Below are positions 54,118 through 62,857 of a DNA stretch of 64,000 nucleotides, in pieces; the stretch's first letter is position 1, and every line of letters starts with the position of its first letter. The stretch comes from an uncultured Oscillospiraceae bacterium. GTDB taxonomy: Bacteria; Bacillota; Clostridia; Oscillospirales; Oscillospiraceae. Where the stretch lies: the NCBI GenBank assembly GCA_934573935.1, contig CAKTMO010000005.1:1-64000 (forward strand), in the 5' to 3' direction. The position numbers and the translations under genes are program-made. Below the pieces are notes generated by a model, which had not been told where the DNA came from, ran no database searches, and was given only the letters and a program-made list of their open reading frames with translations.

Positions 54118-54732
54118 TTAGTTCGTCCACGTGACGGTGCCGTCGGTAACGGCGCCGTAGGACGTGGTCATGTCAGTCACCTCAGCGGTACGGCCGAACA
54201 GTGTCTTTGTGGCGTCGGTATTCACCGCGGCCTCATCACTGACCTGCACCGTTTCCACCTGGAAGTCCAGGTGGTACGACGCGCCAGCGGTCACGCTGGC
54301 TGGGAAGGTCACGCTTTCCAGCACTTGGACGCTTCCACCGGCCGGCAGCACCTTTTTGTAATAGTACCAGCCGTCGTCATGACGCTTAAAGTCGTTCTTC
54401 CAGTCGGTTGTCCAGTTTTGTTTCACATTGGTAGCGCCTGCCAGCTGCTCCGTAGCTGTTGTCCAGTACTCCGCATAGCTTACACGGACGAAAGCGGCGG
54501 CATTGCCTGTGTTCTGCACCGTGACTGTCTTTTTTTTGGTTGTTCCCTTTTCCACCCTGTTGCTGGGGAACTCTTCCGCTACAGCGACAGAGACGGTGCG
54601 GCTTTCCAGCTGGTTCACCTGCTGCGCGCGGTGGGTATTCCACGCCCACGCCGCGCCAAAGCCGGCAACGCCGATCAACAGCAGGGCCAGCATACCGGTC
54701 AAAGCAAACCAGGCCCGCGTTTTTGTTCTCAT
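54118..54732 (-). CDS. BsaA-family SipW-dependent matrix protein 1
   Basis: 204 residues. Signal-like N-terminus (AWFALTGMLALLLIGVAGFG), then VSVAVAEEFPSNRVEKGTTK, VQNTGNAAAFVRVSYAEYW and GWYYYKKVLPAGGSV in the family pattern. First of four tandem paralogues between the giant protein and SipW. The most divergent member; it may cap or nucleate the fibre. Ribosome binding site gagaggaggtagatcATG. Confidence 0.8.
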   Translation of the reverse strand: MRTKTRAWFALTGMLALLLIGVAGFGAAWAWNTHRAQQVNQLESRTVSVAVAEEFPSNRVEKGTTKKKTVTVQNTGNAAAFVRVSYAEYWTTATEQLAGATNVKQNWTTDWKNDFKRHDDGWYYYKKVLPAGGSVQVLESVTFPASVTAGASYHLDFQVETVQVSDEAAVNTDATKTLFGRTAEVTDMTTSYGAVTDGTVTWTN

Positions 54733-54758
54733 GATCTACCTCCTCTCTGTCTCTGCGC

Positions 54759-57700
54759 TCAAGTCGCAGGCCAAAATGTGTTGTTTTTCTGGGTGCGGCT
54801 CTTGAAGTAACCCTGGCCTGTGTACGTGTTGTGGACAATCAGGGTAACGCGGTCTCCGGCGTGCAGCGTCAGCGTGCCATCATTAGTCAGTACAGCCTTG
54901 CTGCCCTCCGGCTGCGTAAACGTCAAACTCTCCAGCTGGAACTCCATCGGCAGCACCTCGCTAAGCTTGATGGCATCGCTGCCGGTAATGGGCACCTTGA
55001 TGAAATTGGAGGTACCATCGTGCTTAAGGTTCACCTGAGCTATGGACTCACCCGTGTTCGTTCTGGTGAGGTTGATGGTAAAGGTCTGATCCTTCATGGC
55101 TTCCGTATAACCGTCGACGACCTTCTTCACCTGAACGTAGGCGTTTTCCTCTACCGTGATGACGACGCGCACGTTGTAGTGCATGTCTTTGAAGTTCAGG
55201 CCTTCGAACTCCTTCTCCAATTCAGTTTTCTTCTCTTCATCCATATCTGCCGGAAAATCAGGAAGCTTGACCGTCTCTGTTTCCTTTCCTCCGTTGTGCT
55301 CACGGTTGAACATGATGTAATAGGTACCATCCTCCGTCACACACAGGTCATAGCGCACCAGAGCCGTGGTAGAATGGGACTCCTCGCGCAATGTCTGACC
55401 ACCGCTCGCTTGTTTCACGTCTGCGGTATAGAAGTATTCAATGGGAATCCATATCTCCGCGGGATTGTCGACCGTTACCTTTTCTATCGTTTCCTTGCTG
55501 ATTGTCTTGCTACCCTGCACATATAGAGCATCCTTCATCTGGATCTCAATTCTCGTAATCTCAGCGTCTGAATTCGCCTTTTTCCACACGGCGGTGGAAG
55601 GCACCTCTACGGGGATACCTTCTTTTATAACCGAACCGCGAGTCGTACCACTACTCACAACCGTTGTTTTATCACCTTCATATGCCTCCAGATACAGAGC
55701 CGTTGTGATGGGATGGTCGTCTCCAGCCTGAGCCTCCACCGTCAGATAACGCGTGGTGGGAATGATCTCCACCAACTTACTGTCGGTCACATAGCGGCCG
55801 TCCGCCAGCTGCCAGTAGTAGCTGACCTCATACATCTGATTTTCGTCTACAAAGAAGTGGTCGTTTCCGTTCCATTTTTTCTCGTCCTTGGTAGGGTCTG
55901 CTCCAGAGATGCCGCTGGTTCCTTCACCGGTGACCTTGACGGAGCAGTTGAAGCTGTACCCGTCTCCGTCTTGCATATACGCGCCATCCTCCGTTTTTGC
56001 CACACGCCAGATCTCGGTGTTCAGGATAGCGCCGATGGAGGCGGAGAAGTTGGTTTTCAGATGATTTTCGTGGTCGGTGGGTACGCCATAGTAGTAGGGG
56101 CTGAGCGGTGACTTGCCTGTCGCCTTCTCAGTAGGATAGCCAGCGCGCTTGGCTGTTGACCAGTACTTGGTGTCATCCCATCCCAGCACGCGGTTTTCCT
56201 CAATGCTGTCCATCATGGTCAGGGTGACGCCATTCCTGTGGTTGTAATATGCGCCGGATTCTACGGCATTTTCACCTGTGCGGTCATCGCCTGCGTCGAT
56301 GCTCATGTAGCCGGTCAGGCGCAGGGGGCGGCTGGCTGTCTCGTTACCGACTTGTTCAGAGACGGAGAACCAGTTCATGCCGGGGCCCTCCACCGTGCCG
56401 TTGGTGCCCTTGATGACGATGTTCTTTGTGGTGGCGCTCTGGGACGTACCGCCCACCACCTCCAGCCGGGTCTTCGCACCGCCGGTGATCAGTTCCTTCC
56501 ATGTTCCGGTGGTGTTGGTGACGGTGAAGGGAGAAATGATCTCGCGGACGGTGTCGTAGGTGTATTTGTCCGCCCTATGGGATGTTCCATCGGGCTCACG
56601 ATTATAGTCGACTTTCTCCGCCGAGCGGACACCCTTTTCGTCCCAATCGTAGCCCTTCTCCCAGGTGTTCAAAAACACCGTGGCGGTGGAGGCTTTGGAC
56701 ACAGCCTCCACCAGCTGCGCCATTTCCATGCCGCCCCAAGCCGTCGAATTATTCGTCGCTCCGGAGAATACCTGCAGCTGGGGGTAGTGCTCTGGCGAAT
56801 AACTCCAAACGCCCTCACTCTGCGGCCCCAGGCCGAAATTCTGTCCGCTGGCCATGCCGACAGAATTGCCTCCATTTGCGGCCTTGTTTTTATCCGATGT
56901 CTTGGTCAGCAGACCGGTGATGTTCTCATTCGTCTTCCAGCCCCAGAGGGCGTTTTCACGCATGGCGGTGGTCTGCTTGTCGTAGTAGCAGTTGGTATAG
57001 CTGCCCGAAGCGTCTAAGCCTTCCGAACGGCTGTTTGCGTAGGAGCCGAAGCCGCCCACGTTTTTCTTGTCGGCATCTTCCTCGGAAAGTTCTACCTTCT
57101 CCAACGGAGTGGTATGACTGCCCACCTCACCAGCGGCATAGCAGTCCTTAAAATTGCCATGAACACCAGTGGCAAAGCCCGCCATATTCCGCGCCTCGGT
57201 ACGCAAGCCCACCAGCATGGTGCTGTAGCTCTTTGTCACATTCCGTACGTCGGGCACTTCTCTTGAGTTTGCCACATCAGGATTTCTGTACCCTCCGCCA
57301 AGGCCGGAAAGATCCTTATATCCTTCCATTTTTCCCGTGGTATAGCACTGATCCACGGCAGAAGCTCCGCCGAGGCCATAGATATCCCGCGCGCCATACA
57401 TCTCTGCGGAGATGAAACACTTCTCAACCCTTGTCTTATTGGTAGAGCACGGCAGCAAGCCGCCGGAGTGTCCTCCCGTACCGACCAGCATACAGCCGAT
57501 GGAGGCGCAGTTCTCCATCTTGCCGTTATAAACACATAAGAATCCCAGCGACACATGGTTTTTTCCGAACATATAATTGTTTATGAAATACACCCGTTTT
57601 GCCGAGAAGCTTTTATACAACCCTTCGCTATCCAATGGGGACGTACCAGGCTGTCCCATAATTGAAGAACCCCAGATCAAGAAACGATTATATCTTGTCT

Positions 57701-60164
57701 TACCGTCCGTCCCCTTCCACTTATAATTGTTGTATACGCCGGAGTAGTTCAGACACCTCTCAAAAGTGAGGTCGGTCATGGTTAGGTTCACTGTGCCTGG
57801 TTCATATTGTTTACTTTCGCTCTGTAACCGCTGGAACAACCCACCGTAGGAACACATCGGCTGAACGATCTTTGCGGTGACAAAGTTCAGATTTTGGATC
57901 GTACAGGCGCTGTTCGTACCAGTTCGATTCAAGAAAACCGGACGCTTCACAGTATCCTTTTTTTGATCGTCTGTCGTTTTGTCCGAGGAATCATACACAT
58001 TGCCATAGTTATAAATGGTAAACCCCGCGCCATCAATGATCGTGTTATTACTACTGTTTGTAACACCGGGCCAGCTGTGATGCATACCATTCAGGTCAAT
58101 GTTGTCGCCCAGTCGGACGACCTGATTATCTTTGTAGTGCTGCAGTGCGTAAAGCAGCTGCTCACCGGAATAGACTATCCAAACGACTTCTTTTATCGTT
58201 TTTCCATCTTTTTCATATATGGTGGTTTCGACGGGGCTCCGTTTGGGATTGGTTGTTACATCACCCGTAGTCTCATCGGCGACCATACCGCTCCAAGCCC
58301 AACCTTCTCTTTCCCGAGCATGAAATTCAATGCTGCTGTTGGGCGTCCAGGAAAACTGCTGCATAACCTTATTCTGCCAGATGGTGCACACATAGTCGCG
58401 CCATACGCCAGAAATGCCATATTCATAGAAATCTGTAGTTTTCCCTCCAAGGGTATTCTTGATATAGTCGACCACTTCGGGGTCACTATCGTCTGCGGCT
58501 GCGTTGCCGCTGGTAGGGGCATATTGTCTCATCAATGCATCGCCCCGATCATCCTCCGTTCCGCCATTGCCGTTAACGGACATCAGAGAAAAGCCGCCCA
58601 TGCCCGCCTGTTCGCTGCCCTCAATGATGGAGATGCAGCCTAAAGCGGGGTACATGGCGGCGGTGGATTCCTGTTGCTGGGCAGCATTTTCTGCGCCCTC
58701 CCGGGTGGCGTCCTCCTGTTCAGGATCGCGCGCCACAGTATAGATATCTCTGTCGGAAGCTCCGTGGGTATTCTGATACGCCACCAGCCGCTCCGCGTCC
58801 TCCACCGACATGACGGACTCCTCGCCGGTGTTCAGCTTGATGATACGGACGGTGTCCTTGCCGTACAGGGGGCAAGTCACGTTCTCCGGATCGTGAACAT
58901 GGGAAAAGTCACCAGGCACATATTCCGTATGGGTGCCCAGGTATGTGTTGCTGTCAGGGTCATAGTCCTCCATCTCAACCGCCACCTGCTCGCGGCACAT
59001 GCACTCAATGGGGCTGAAATACTTGCAGTCCGCCTGATGGGCCCAGGGATAGTTATCGGCGGCGATGGGTTCGCCATCCAGACCGCAGTGGCAGTCCGTC
59101 AGCGGCAGCACATAGCAGGGGCAGTCCTCCGCGTGCTGCTCGCTGGGCTCGTTGGTCGCCAGACCACAGGTACACAGCAGCGCCGCCTGATAGAAGGGGC
59201 AGCTTGCGTCGTGGTCGGAGGAGACAACATCTTCGCCCACCGCGCAGGTGCAGTGGATCTCTTTGGAGACGTAGCAGGGGCAATCCTCCGCGTGGATGAC
59301 GGCGCCGTCCTCTCTGGGCTGGGCGCCGCAGGTGCAGACAGGCTCGGACGCGGTATAGCAGGGGCAGTCCTCTGCGTGGACGGTAACACCGTTCTCGTCG
59401 GGCTGGGCACCACAGGTGCAGGCAGGCTCCGGCGCGGTGTAACAGGGGCAGTCCTCCGCGTGGAGGGTGACGCCGTTCTCGTCGGGCTGGGCACCGCAGG
59501 TGCAGACGGGCTCGTCGCTGTGGTCGTCATCAGGACTGTCGCTCTGTAACACACAGACGGTGGCCGTGGGGGCGCTGCCGCTCCAGTGATAGGAGGACTC
59601 GCCGGAAACACGGGCGGTGAATGTGTACGTGCCGGCGGTCTCGCCGTCGTAGCTGCCGCTCCACTCCACGGGGATATCCAGCACCGCGCCGGTGATGTTG
59701 CCAGCCTCATCGCAGGCAAACCAGAGATTCTCGCTGCCCTCGATAGAGCCGTAGAGACGGTAGGCCAGGTCGCCGTTGGCGTAGTAGATGGTATAGATGG
59801 CCTTTTCGCCCGCTTCCACCAACGCGTCGGCGCCCTTGGGCGCCACGTAGCCGTACCAGTAGTAGTCGAAGCTCTCCGAGCCGTCGCTGGTATCGGCCTC
59901 CGGCGCTGCCTGGAGGAAGGTGGAGACATCCATCTCCTCCGGAATGCCTACGATAGCGCGGAGGGTATCGGGCAGGTGCAGCGCGTCCCGCGCCGTTCCC
60001 AGCTCCACCGTCTCGTCATAGACGGGGTCGGTTCTCTCGAAAGAGTGGATCTGATTCGACCACTGGTGCTCCGCCAAACCGGGCACGGCAAGCGCCAGCA
60101 GCAGTACCACCGCCAGCACCACACATATCAGGCGATACGATGGTGCGGTCTTTTTTCGTATCAT
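54759..60164 (-). CDS. Giant secreted Cys/His-repeat protein of the matrix operon
   Basis: 1801 residues. Signal peptide about 1-32 (LICVVLAVVLLLALAVPGLA). About residues 220-430 hold roughly seven tandem units of about 28 residues with the pattern CxCG...HAEDCPCY, i.e. CxC, His and Cys with spacing that suits zinc or other metal binding. A central part (about 690-1150) has beta-helix/GLUG-like turns (NLGG, GGLFQRL, GGFGSYANS). The C-terminal part (about 1640-1790) has a Cna-B/DUF5979-like domain (VQVKKVVDGYTEAMKD to VTLIVHNTYTG). No sorting signal. Probably a secreted adhesin or fibre-linked matrix protein, and the longest gene in the operon. Confidence 0.82.
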   Translation of the reverse strand: MIRKKTAPSYRLICVVLAVVLLLALAVPGLAEHQWSNQIHSFERTDPVYDETVELGTARDALHLPDTLRAIVGIPEEMDVSTFLQAAPEADTSDGSESFDYYWYGYVAPKGADALVEAGEKAIYTIYYANGDLAYRLYGSIEGSENLWFACDEAGNITGAVLDIPVEWSGSYDGETAGTYTFTARVSGESSYHWSGSAPTATVCVLQSDSPDDDHSDEPVCTCGAQPDENGVTLHAEDCPCYTAPEPACTCGAQPDENGVTVHAEDCPCYTASEPVCTCGAQPREDGAVIHAEDCPCYVSKEIHCTCAVGEDVVSSDHDASCPFYQAALLCTCGLATNEPSEQHAEDCPCYVLPLTDCHCGLDGEPIAADNYPWAHQADCKYFSPIECMCREQVAVEMEDYDPDSNTYLGTHTEYVPGDFSHVHDPENVTCPLYGKDTVRIIKLNTGEESVMSVEDAERLVAYQNTHGASDRDIYTVARDPEQEDATREGAENAAQQQESTAAMYPALGCISIIEGSEQAGMGGFSLMSVNGNGGTEDDRGDALMRQYAPTSGNAAADDSDPEVVDYIKNTLGGKTTDFYEYGISGVWRDYVCTIWQNKVMQQFSWTPNSSIEFHAREREGWAWSGMVADETTGDVTTNPKRSPVETTIYEKDGKTIKEVVWIVYSGEQLLYALQHYKDNQVVRLGDNIDLNGMHHSWPGVTNSSNNTIIDGAGFTIYNYGNVYDSSDKTTDDQKKDTVKRPVFLNRTGTNSACTIQNLNFVTAKIVQPMCSYGGLFQRLQSESKQYEPGTVNLTMTDLTFERCLNYSGVYNNYKWKGTDGKTRYNRFLIWGSSIMGQPGTSPLDSEGLYKSFSAKRVYFINNYMFGKNHVSLGFLCVYNGKMENCASIGCMLVGTGGHSGGLLPCSTNKTRVEKCFISAEMYGARDIYGLGGASAVDQCYTTGKMEGYKDLSGLGGGYRNPDVANSREVPDVRNVTKSYSTMLVGLRTEARNMAGFATGVHGNFKDCYAAGEVGSHTTPLEKVELSEEDADKKNVGGFGSYANSRSEGLDASGSYTNCYYDKQTTAMRENALWGWKTNENITGLLTKTSDKNKAANGGNSVGMASGQNFGLGPQSEGVWSYSPEHYPQLQVFSGATNNSTAWGGMEMAQLVEAVSKASTATVFLNTWEKGYDWDEKGVRSAEKVDYNREPDGTSHRADKYTYDTVREIISPFTVTNTTGTWKELITGGAKTRLEVVGGTSQSATTKNIVIKGTNGTVEGPGMNWFSVSEQVGNETASRPLRLTGYMSIDAGDDRTGENAVESGAYYNHRNGVTLTMMDSIEENRVLGWDDTKYWSTAKRAGYPTEKATGKSPLSPYYYGVPTDHENHLKTNFSASIGAILNTEIWRVAKTEDGAYMQDGDGYSFNCSVKVTGEGTSGISGADPTKDEKKWNGNDHFFVDENQMYEVSYYWQLADGRYVTDSKLVEIIPTTRYLTVEAQAGDDHPITTALYLEAYEGDKTTVVSSGTTRGSVIKEGIPVEVPSTAVWKKANSDAEITRIEIQMKDALYVQGSKTISKETIEKVTVDNPAEIWIPIEYFYTADVKQASGGQTLREESHSTTALVRYDLCVTEDGTYYIMFNREHNGGKETETVKLPDFPADMDEEKKTELEKEFEGLNFKDMHYNVRVVITVEENAYVQVKKVVDGYTEAMKDQTFTINLTRTNTGESIAQVNLKHDGTSNFIKVPITGSDAIKLSEVLPMEFQLESLTFTQPEGSKAVLTNDGTLTLHAGDRVTLIVHNTYTGQGYFKSRTQKNNTFWPAT

Positions 60165-60214
60165 GGTTGTGTTCTCCTTTCCCTTGCTGTGGTTCTCTTT
60201 CTCTATGCAGGGCG

Positions 60215-61159
60215 TCAGCCCTGACTGCTCAGTATTTCGACCAGAGGCGCGGCGTCCACCGCTCCCCAGCCGTAGTCTGTATCATAGCCCGCCGCGCCTT
60301 TATCGACGGCGGTGGTTTTCAGCAACTCCATAAAGCCCTCGCCTGTCAGATAGGGCTGGTACTGTTTGGCGATGGCCGCCAGCGCTGTTACCTGCGCCGC
60401 CGCATAGCTGGCGCCCGCGCCGCCGTGAACGTAGCCGCCGTTGACGCCCAGACTCACCAGTTCTTCCCCGGGCGCGGTGACAAACACGCTGCCGTTTCGG
60501 GCGGCAGTCTCCGGCAGTTCGCCCGCCGCGTTCAGGGCGTCCACGCCCACCACGGCATCATAAGCGGCAGGATAGACCGGCGTTTCGCTGTCGCCGCCGG
60601 CGGAGGCCACCAATATGGCGCCCTGTTGAGCCGCATAATCCACCGCCTCGCGCAGCTGCGCACTGTCGTTGGGCGTTCCCATGGAGAGGTTGATCACGCC
60701 GCAGCCGTATACATCTACCGCGTCACGGATCGCCTGCGCCAGCGCGGTAACGCTGGCCTGTCCGCTGGTGCTCCATACCTTAAGGACAACCAGGTCGCTG
60801 TCTGTCATTCCGGCAATGCCTTTGCCGTTGCCCCGCGACGCCGCCAGAAGGCCCGCGATAAACGTGCCGTGTCCCACCTTGTCGGTGAGGTCGCTCTCGT
60901 CCTCATCCACGTAGCTCTTTCCGGTGATGCGTCTGCTGTTCAGATCGGGATGCTCCGCCACGCCGGTGTCGATCAGGGCGATCTTTACGCCCTTGCCGGT
61001 CATACCAACTGACCAGGCGGATTCGATATGCAGCTCAGCCAGATTTGTCTGAGAGGGGTATAAGGGGTCGTCAGGCGGCAAACCACCGCCTCCGCAGGCG
61101 CTCAGCGTCAGCAGCATAGCCAGCAGCCATGCGAGCGCACCGATATGTTTCTTTCTCAT
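60215..61159 (-). CDS. Subtilisin-like (S8) serine protease lipoprotein with altered oxyanion site
   Basis: 314 residues. Lipobox LSAC (Cys22), then an S8 catalytic domain starting almost at once: Asp in ALIDTG, His in VGHGTFIAG, Ser in GGAGASYAAAQ. The usual oxyanion Asn (AAGN) is aligned with a Gly in VASAGGDSE, so the enzyme may be weak, specialised, or use another residue. There is no prodomain of usual length. Being lipid-anchored outside and in the matrix operon, it may mature or remodel the giant protein or the fibre. It is co-transcribed with signal peptidase genes. Confidence 0.85.
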   Translation of the reverse strand: MRKKHIGALAWLLAMLLTLSACGGGGLPPDDPLYPSQTNLAELHIESAWSVGMTGKGVKIALIDTGVAEHPDLNSRRITGKSYVDEDESDLTDKVGHGTFIAGLLAASRGNGKGIAGMTDSDLVVLKVWSTSGQASVTALAQAIRDAVDVYGCGVINLSMGTPNDSAQLREAVDYAAQQGAILVASAGGDSETPVYPAAYDAVVGVDALNAAGELPETAARNGSVFVTAPGEELVSLGVNGGYVHGGAGASYAAAQVTALAAIAKQYQPYLTGEGFMELLKTTAVDKGAAGYDTDYGWGAVDAAPLVEILSSQG

Positions 61160-61167
61160 TGCACTAT

Positions 61168-61725
61168 TCAGCCCTCAATACGCAGCAGGGCGATAATTTT
61201 CCCGCACAATTGCTCTTTCCGCACCGCGCCGAAATTACGGGAGTCCACGCTGTTCTCGCGGGAATCCCCCAGGACAAAATATTCGTCCTCTCCCAGCGTC
61301 AGCGGCAGGCTGCAGCCCGTCTTGCGAAAGGTGTCGCCGCGGGCATAGTCATCCACCGCCGGTGCGCCGTCTATCAGCAGGCGGTGGGTCTTCTGATTGT
61401 CGATGTCCACCGTCTGTCCGGGGAGCGCCGCCACCCGCTTGATATAGCTGCCATCCGTCCGCACCAGTACGATGTCGCCAACGGCATAGTGGGAACGGAG
61501 GCGAAAAAACAGCACGATATCCCCGCTGAACAACGCAGGCTCCATGGATTCGCCTTTGACAAAGCCTACGCCGCACACCACACCGAACAGGAGGTACGCC
61601 GCCGCAGCGGTCAGCACGATCCGCAGGATCGCGGCACGGGCGGCCTTTTTGCGGCGGATCGCCTCCAACCGCAGTTCCAGCAGCTTGTCCAGCAGTATGT
61701 CAGCGGCGTTATTCTGCGGTTCCAT
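61168..61725 (-). CDS. Bacterial-type signal peptidase I
   Basis: 185 residues. An N-terminal cytosolic arm, one membrane helix (VLTAAAAYLLFGVVCG), catalytic Ser in VKGESMEPAL and catalytic Lys in YIKRVAALPG, and box E LGDSRENSVDSRNFG. This is the ordinary Ser-Lys enzyme, in contrast to the ER-type SipW homologue of the same operon. The start ATG lies inside the end of the coiled-coil gene (17-nt overlap). It may serve the giant protein, whose signal peptide is conventional. The operon thus has two signal peptidases of different type. Confidence 0.9.
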   Translation of the reverse strand: MEPQNNAADILLDKLLELRLEAIRRKKAARAAILRIVLTAAAAYLLFGVVCGVGFVKGESMEPALFSGDIVLFFRLRSHYAVGDIVLVRTDGSYIKRVAALPGQTVDIDNQKTHRLLIDGAPAVDDYARGDTFRKTGCSLPLTLGEDEYFVLGDSRENSVDSRNFGAVRKEQLCGKIIALLRIEG

Positions 61726-62488
61726 TCTCGTTGGCGCACAGGCTCATAAGCTGGTTCTTCATCTGCTGCGCCTGCGTCAGCAGGGTATCCAGCGTCAGCG
61801 ACAGAGAGTGGGAATCCTCCTCCAGCATTTTTTGCAGCTGGTTGTTCTTCTGCTCTATAATGAACGACTCCGCCTGGATGCGATTCGCGTCCTTGATGGC
61901 CTGTTCCTTGTAGTGGGCGAGGATATCCGACTTGGCCAGTTCGATAGAGGCCAGCAGAACACGAAGCTTCTCCGCATCGCTGTCCTGTCCGAAGAGCGGC
62001 TCCTCCTGCGCAGGCTCGGCACACACTGCGGCGTGCGCTGCAGCCTCCGGCTGTACCGCGGTGCGCTGTGAGCGCAGTTCTTCCAGCTCCGTCTCAAGGT
62101 GCTGCTTTTCCTCCTCTGTCTGGCAAAGCAGCTTTGTTTTCTCTGCCAGCTCCTCTTCCGTCTGGCAAAGCTGCTTTGTTTTCTCTGCCAGCTCCTCTTC
62201 CGTCTGGCAAAGCTGCTTCGTCTTTTCCGCCAGTTCTTCCTCCGTCTGGCGAAGCTTTTCCTCCTGGGTCGAGAGCGCATGTTCCATCTCCTGGCACCGC
62301 TGCTTTTCCTCGTTTAAGGCGGCTTCCGCCTGTGCGCGGTACTCCTCCAGTTGACCGCCGCTCCCCTCGCTGCGGGCAAGCTTCGCTACCTCAGTCATTT
62401 TCAAAATAACGTCTTCCGGATCATATCCACCGAAAGACTTTGTCTTGATCTTCATGGATTTGAGATAGGACTCCAGATTCTGCTCCAT
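61709..62488 (-). CDS. Coiled-coil cytoplasmic protein (DivIVA-like N-terminus)
   Basis: 259 residues without signal peptide. A short N-terminal domain (SFGGYDPEDVILKMTEVAKLAR) resembles the DivIVA-type anchor. Then a long coiled coil follows (about 50-140) including three tandem 14-residue units (QTEEELAEKTKQLC), a hinge (about 143-168) and a second helix rich in Gln (about 170-255). First gene of the operon, directly after the invertible segment, so it is the first product of any switched promoter. A scaffolding or placement role is suggested by its shape only. Ribosome binding site gaaaggggaactgagcATG. Confidence 0.75.
   Translation of the reverse strand: MEQNLESYLKSMKIKTKSFGGYDPEDVILKMTEVAKLARSEGSGGQLEEYRAQAEAALNEEKQRCQEMEHALSTQEEKLRQTEEELAEKTKQLCQTEEELAEKTKQLCQTEEELAEKTKLLCQTEEEKQHLETELEELRSQRTAVQPEAAAHAAVCAEPAQEEPLFGQDSDAEKLRVLLASIELAKSDILAHYKEQAIKDANRIQAESFIIEQKNNQLQKMLEEDSHSLSLTLDTLLTQAQQMKNQLMSLCANENGTAE
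62118..62243. repeat. Three tandem 42-bp repeats in the coiled-coil gene
   Basis: Units at 62118-62159, 62160-62201 and 62202-62243, each starting gtctggcaaag. The first two differ in very few bases, the third in more. Each codes 14 residues, so copy-number change would lengthen the coil without a frameshift. Confidence 0.85.
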
Positions 62489-62548
62489 GCTCAGTTCCCC
62501 TTTCTGTCAATGATCTTGGCCGCGTACCTCTATTTTGCAAGAAAACAA

Positions 62549-62609
62549 CCGCCGGACTTTCATTCCACTACATAATTTGCATTATGTGGTATGAAAGTAG
62601 CGGCGGTCT
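62549..62609. other. Long hairpin around the left inverted repeat
   Basis: Outer arms ccgccgg-actttcat (62549-62563) and atgaaag-tagcggcgg (62591-62607) extend the repeat into a stem of about 28 bp. On minus the stem is followed by ttgttttcttg, like an intrinsic terminator; on plus by ctggcttgctttttttac. One outer arm lies inside the invertible segment and the other outside. Confidence 0.7.
62565..62592 (+). repeat. Left inverted repeat (IR-L) of the putative switch
   Basis: 28 bp: ccactacataat-ttgc-attatgtggtat. It matches the complement of IR-R at 25 of 28 positions, with 23 in a row (62570-62592). The centre ttgc is the complement of gcaa in IR-R, which fixes the orientation as inverted. 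Confidence 0.88.
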
Positions 62610-62736
62610 GGCTTGCTTTTTTTACGATTTATTTTTGACAGATCTTTTTCGCTGCGGGTAACCTCGATAAGCCGGATACACCTATCGCGTAGGAGGATCC
62701 GGCTCGTTTCGCATGCGCTGGATATGTAAAATGATC

Positions 62737-62765
62737 ATTATATGGCCTAATAAAGTGTTTGTTAT
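62737..62765 (-). promoter_or_regulatory. Leftward promoter P1 in the switch segment
   Basis: On minus: ATAACA (62765-62760), 17-bp spacer, TATAAT (62742-62737). It faces the matrix operon as read here but must pass the long hairpin at 62549-62609. Confidence 0.55.
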
Positions 62766-62787
62766 TTAATTAACAGGTCAATATATA

Positions 62788-62816
62788 TTGACTTTCTGCG
62801 CTTTTTGTCGTAACAT
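62788..62816 (+). promoter_or_regulatory. Rightward promoter P2 in the switch segment
   Basis: TTGACT (62788-62793), 17-bp spacer, TAACAT (62811-62816). As read here it faces IR-R with its T7 run and then the antisense strand of the recombinase. After inversion it would face the matrix operon. Confidence 0.6.
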
Positions 62817-62857
62817 AAGACTACTATGCGAAAAGGAAACTTTTGGCTTTGGCAGGA

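Larger units (their letters stand above)
62593..62857. other. 265-bp putative invertible promoter segment
   Basis: No open reading frame of note. Low GC compared with the surrounding genes. Contains promoters on both strands, a stem-loop (gccggat/atccggc, 62671-62703) and lies between the first gene of the matrix operon and a tyrosine recombinase gene. Inversion would exchange the promoter that faces the operon. Confidence 0.6.
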
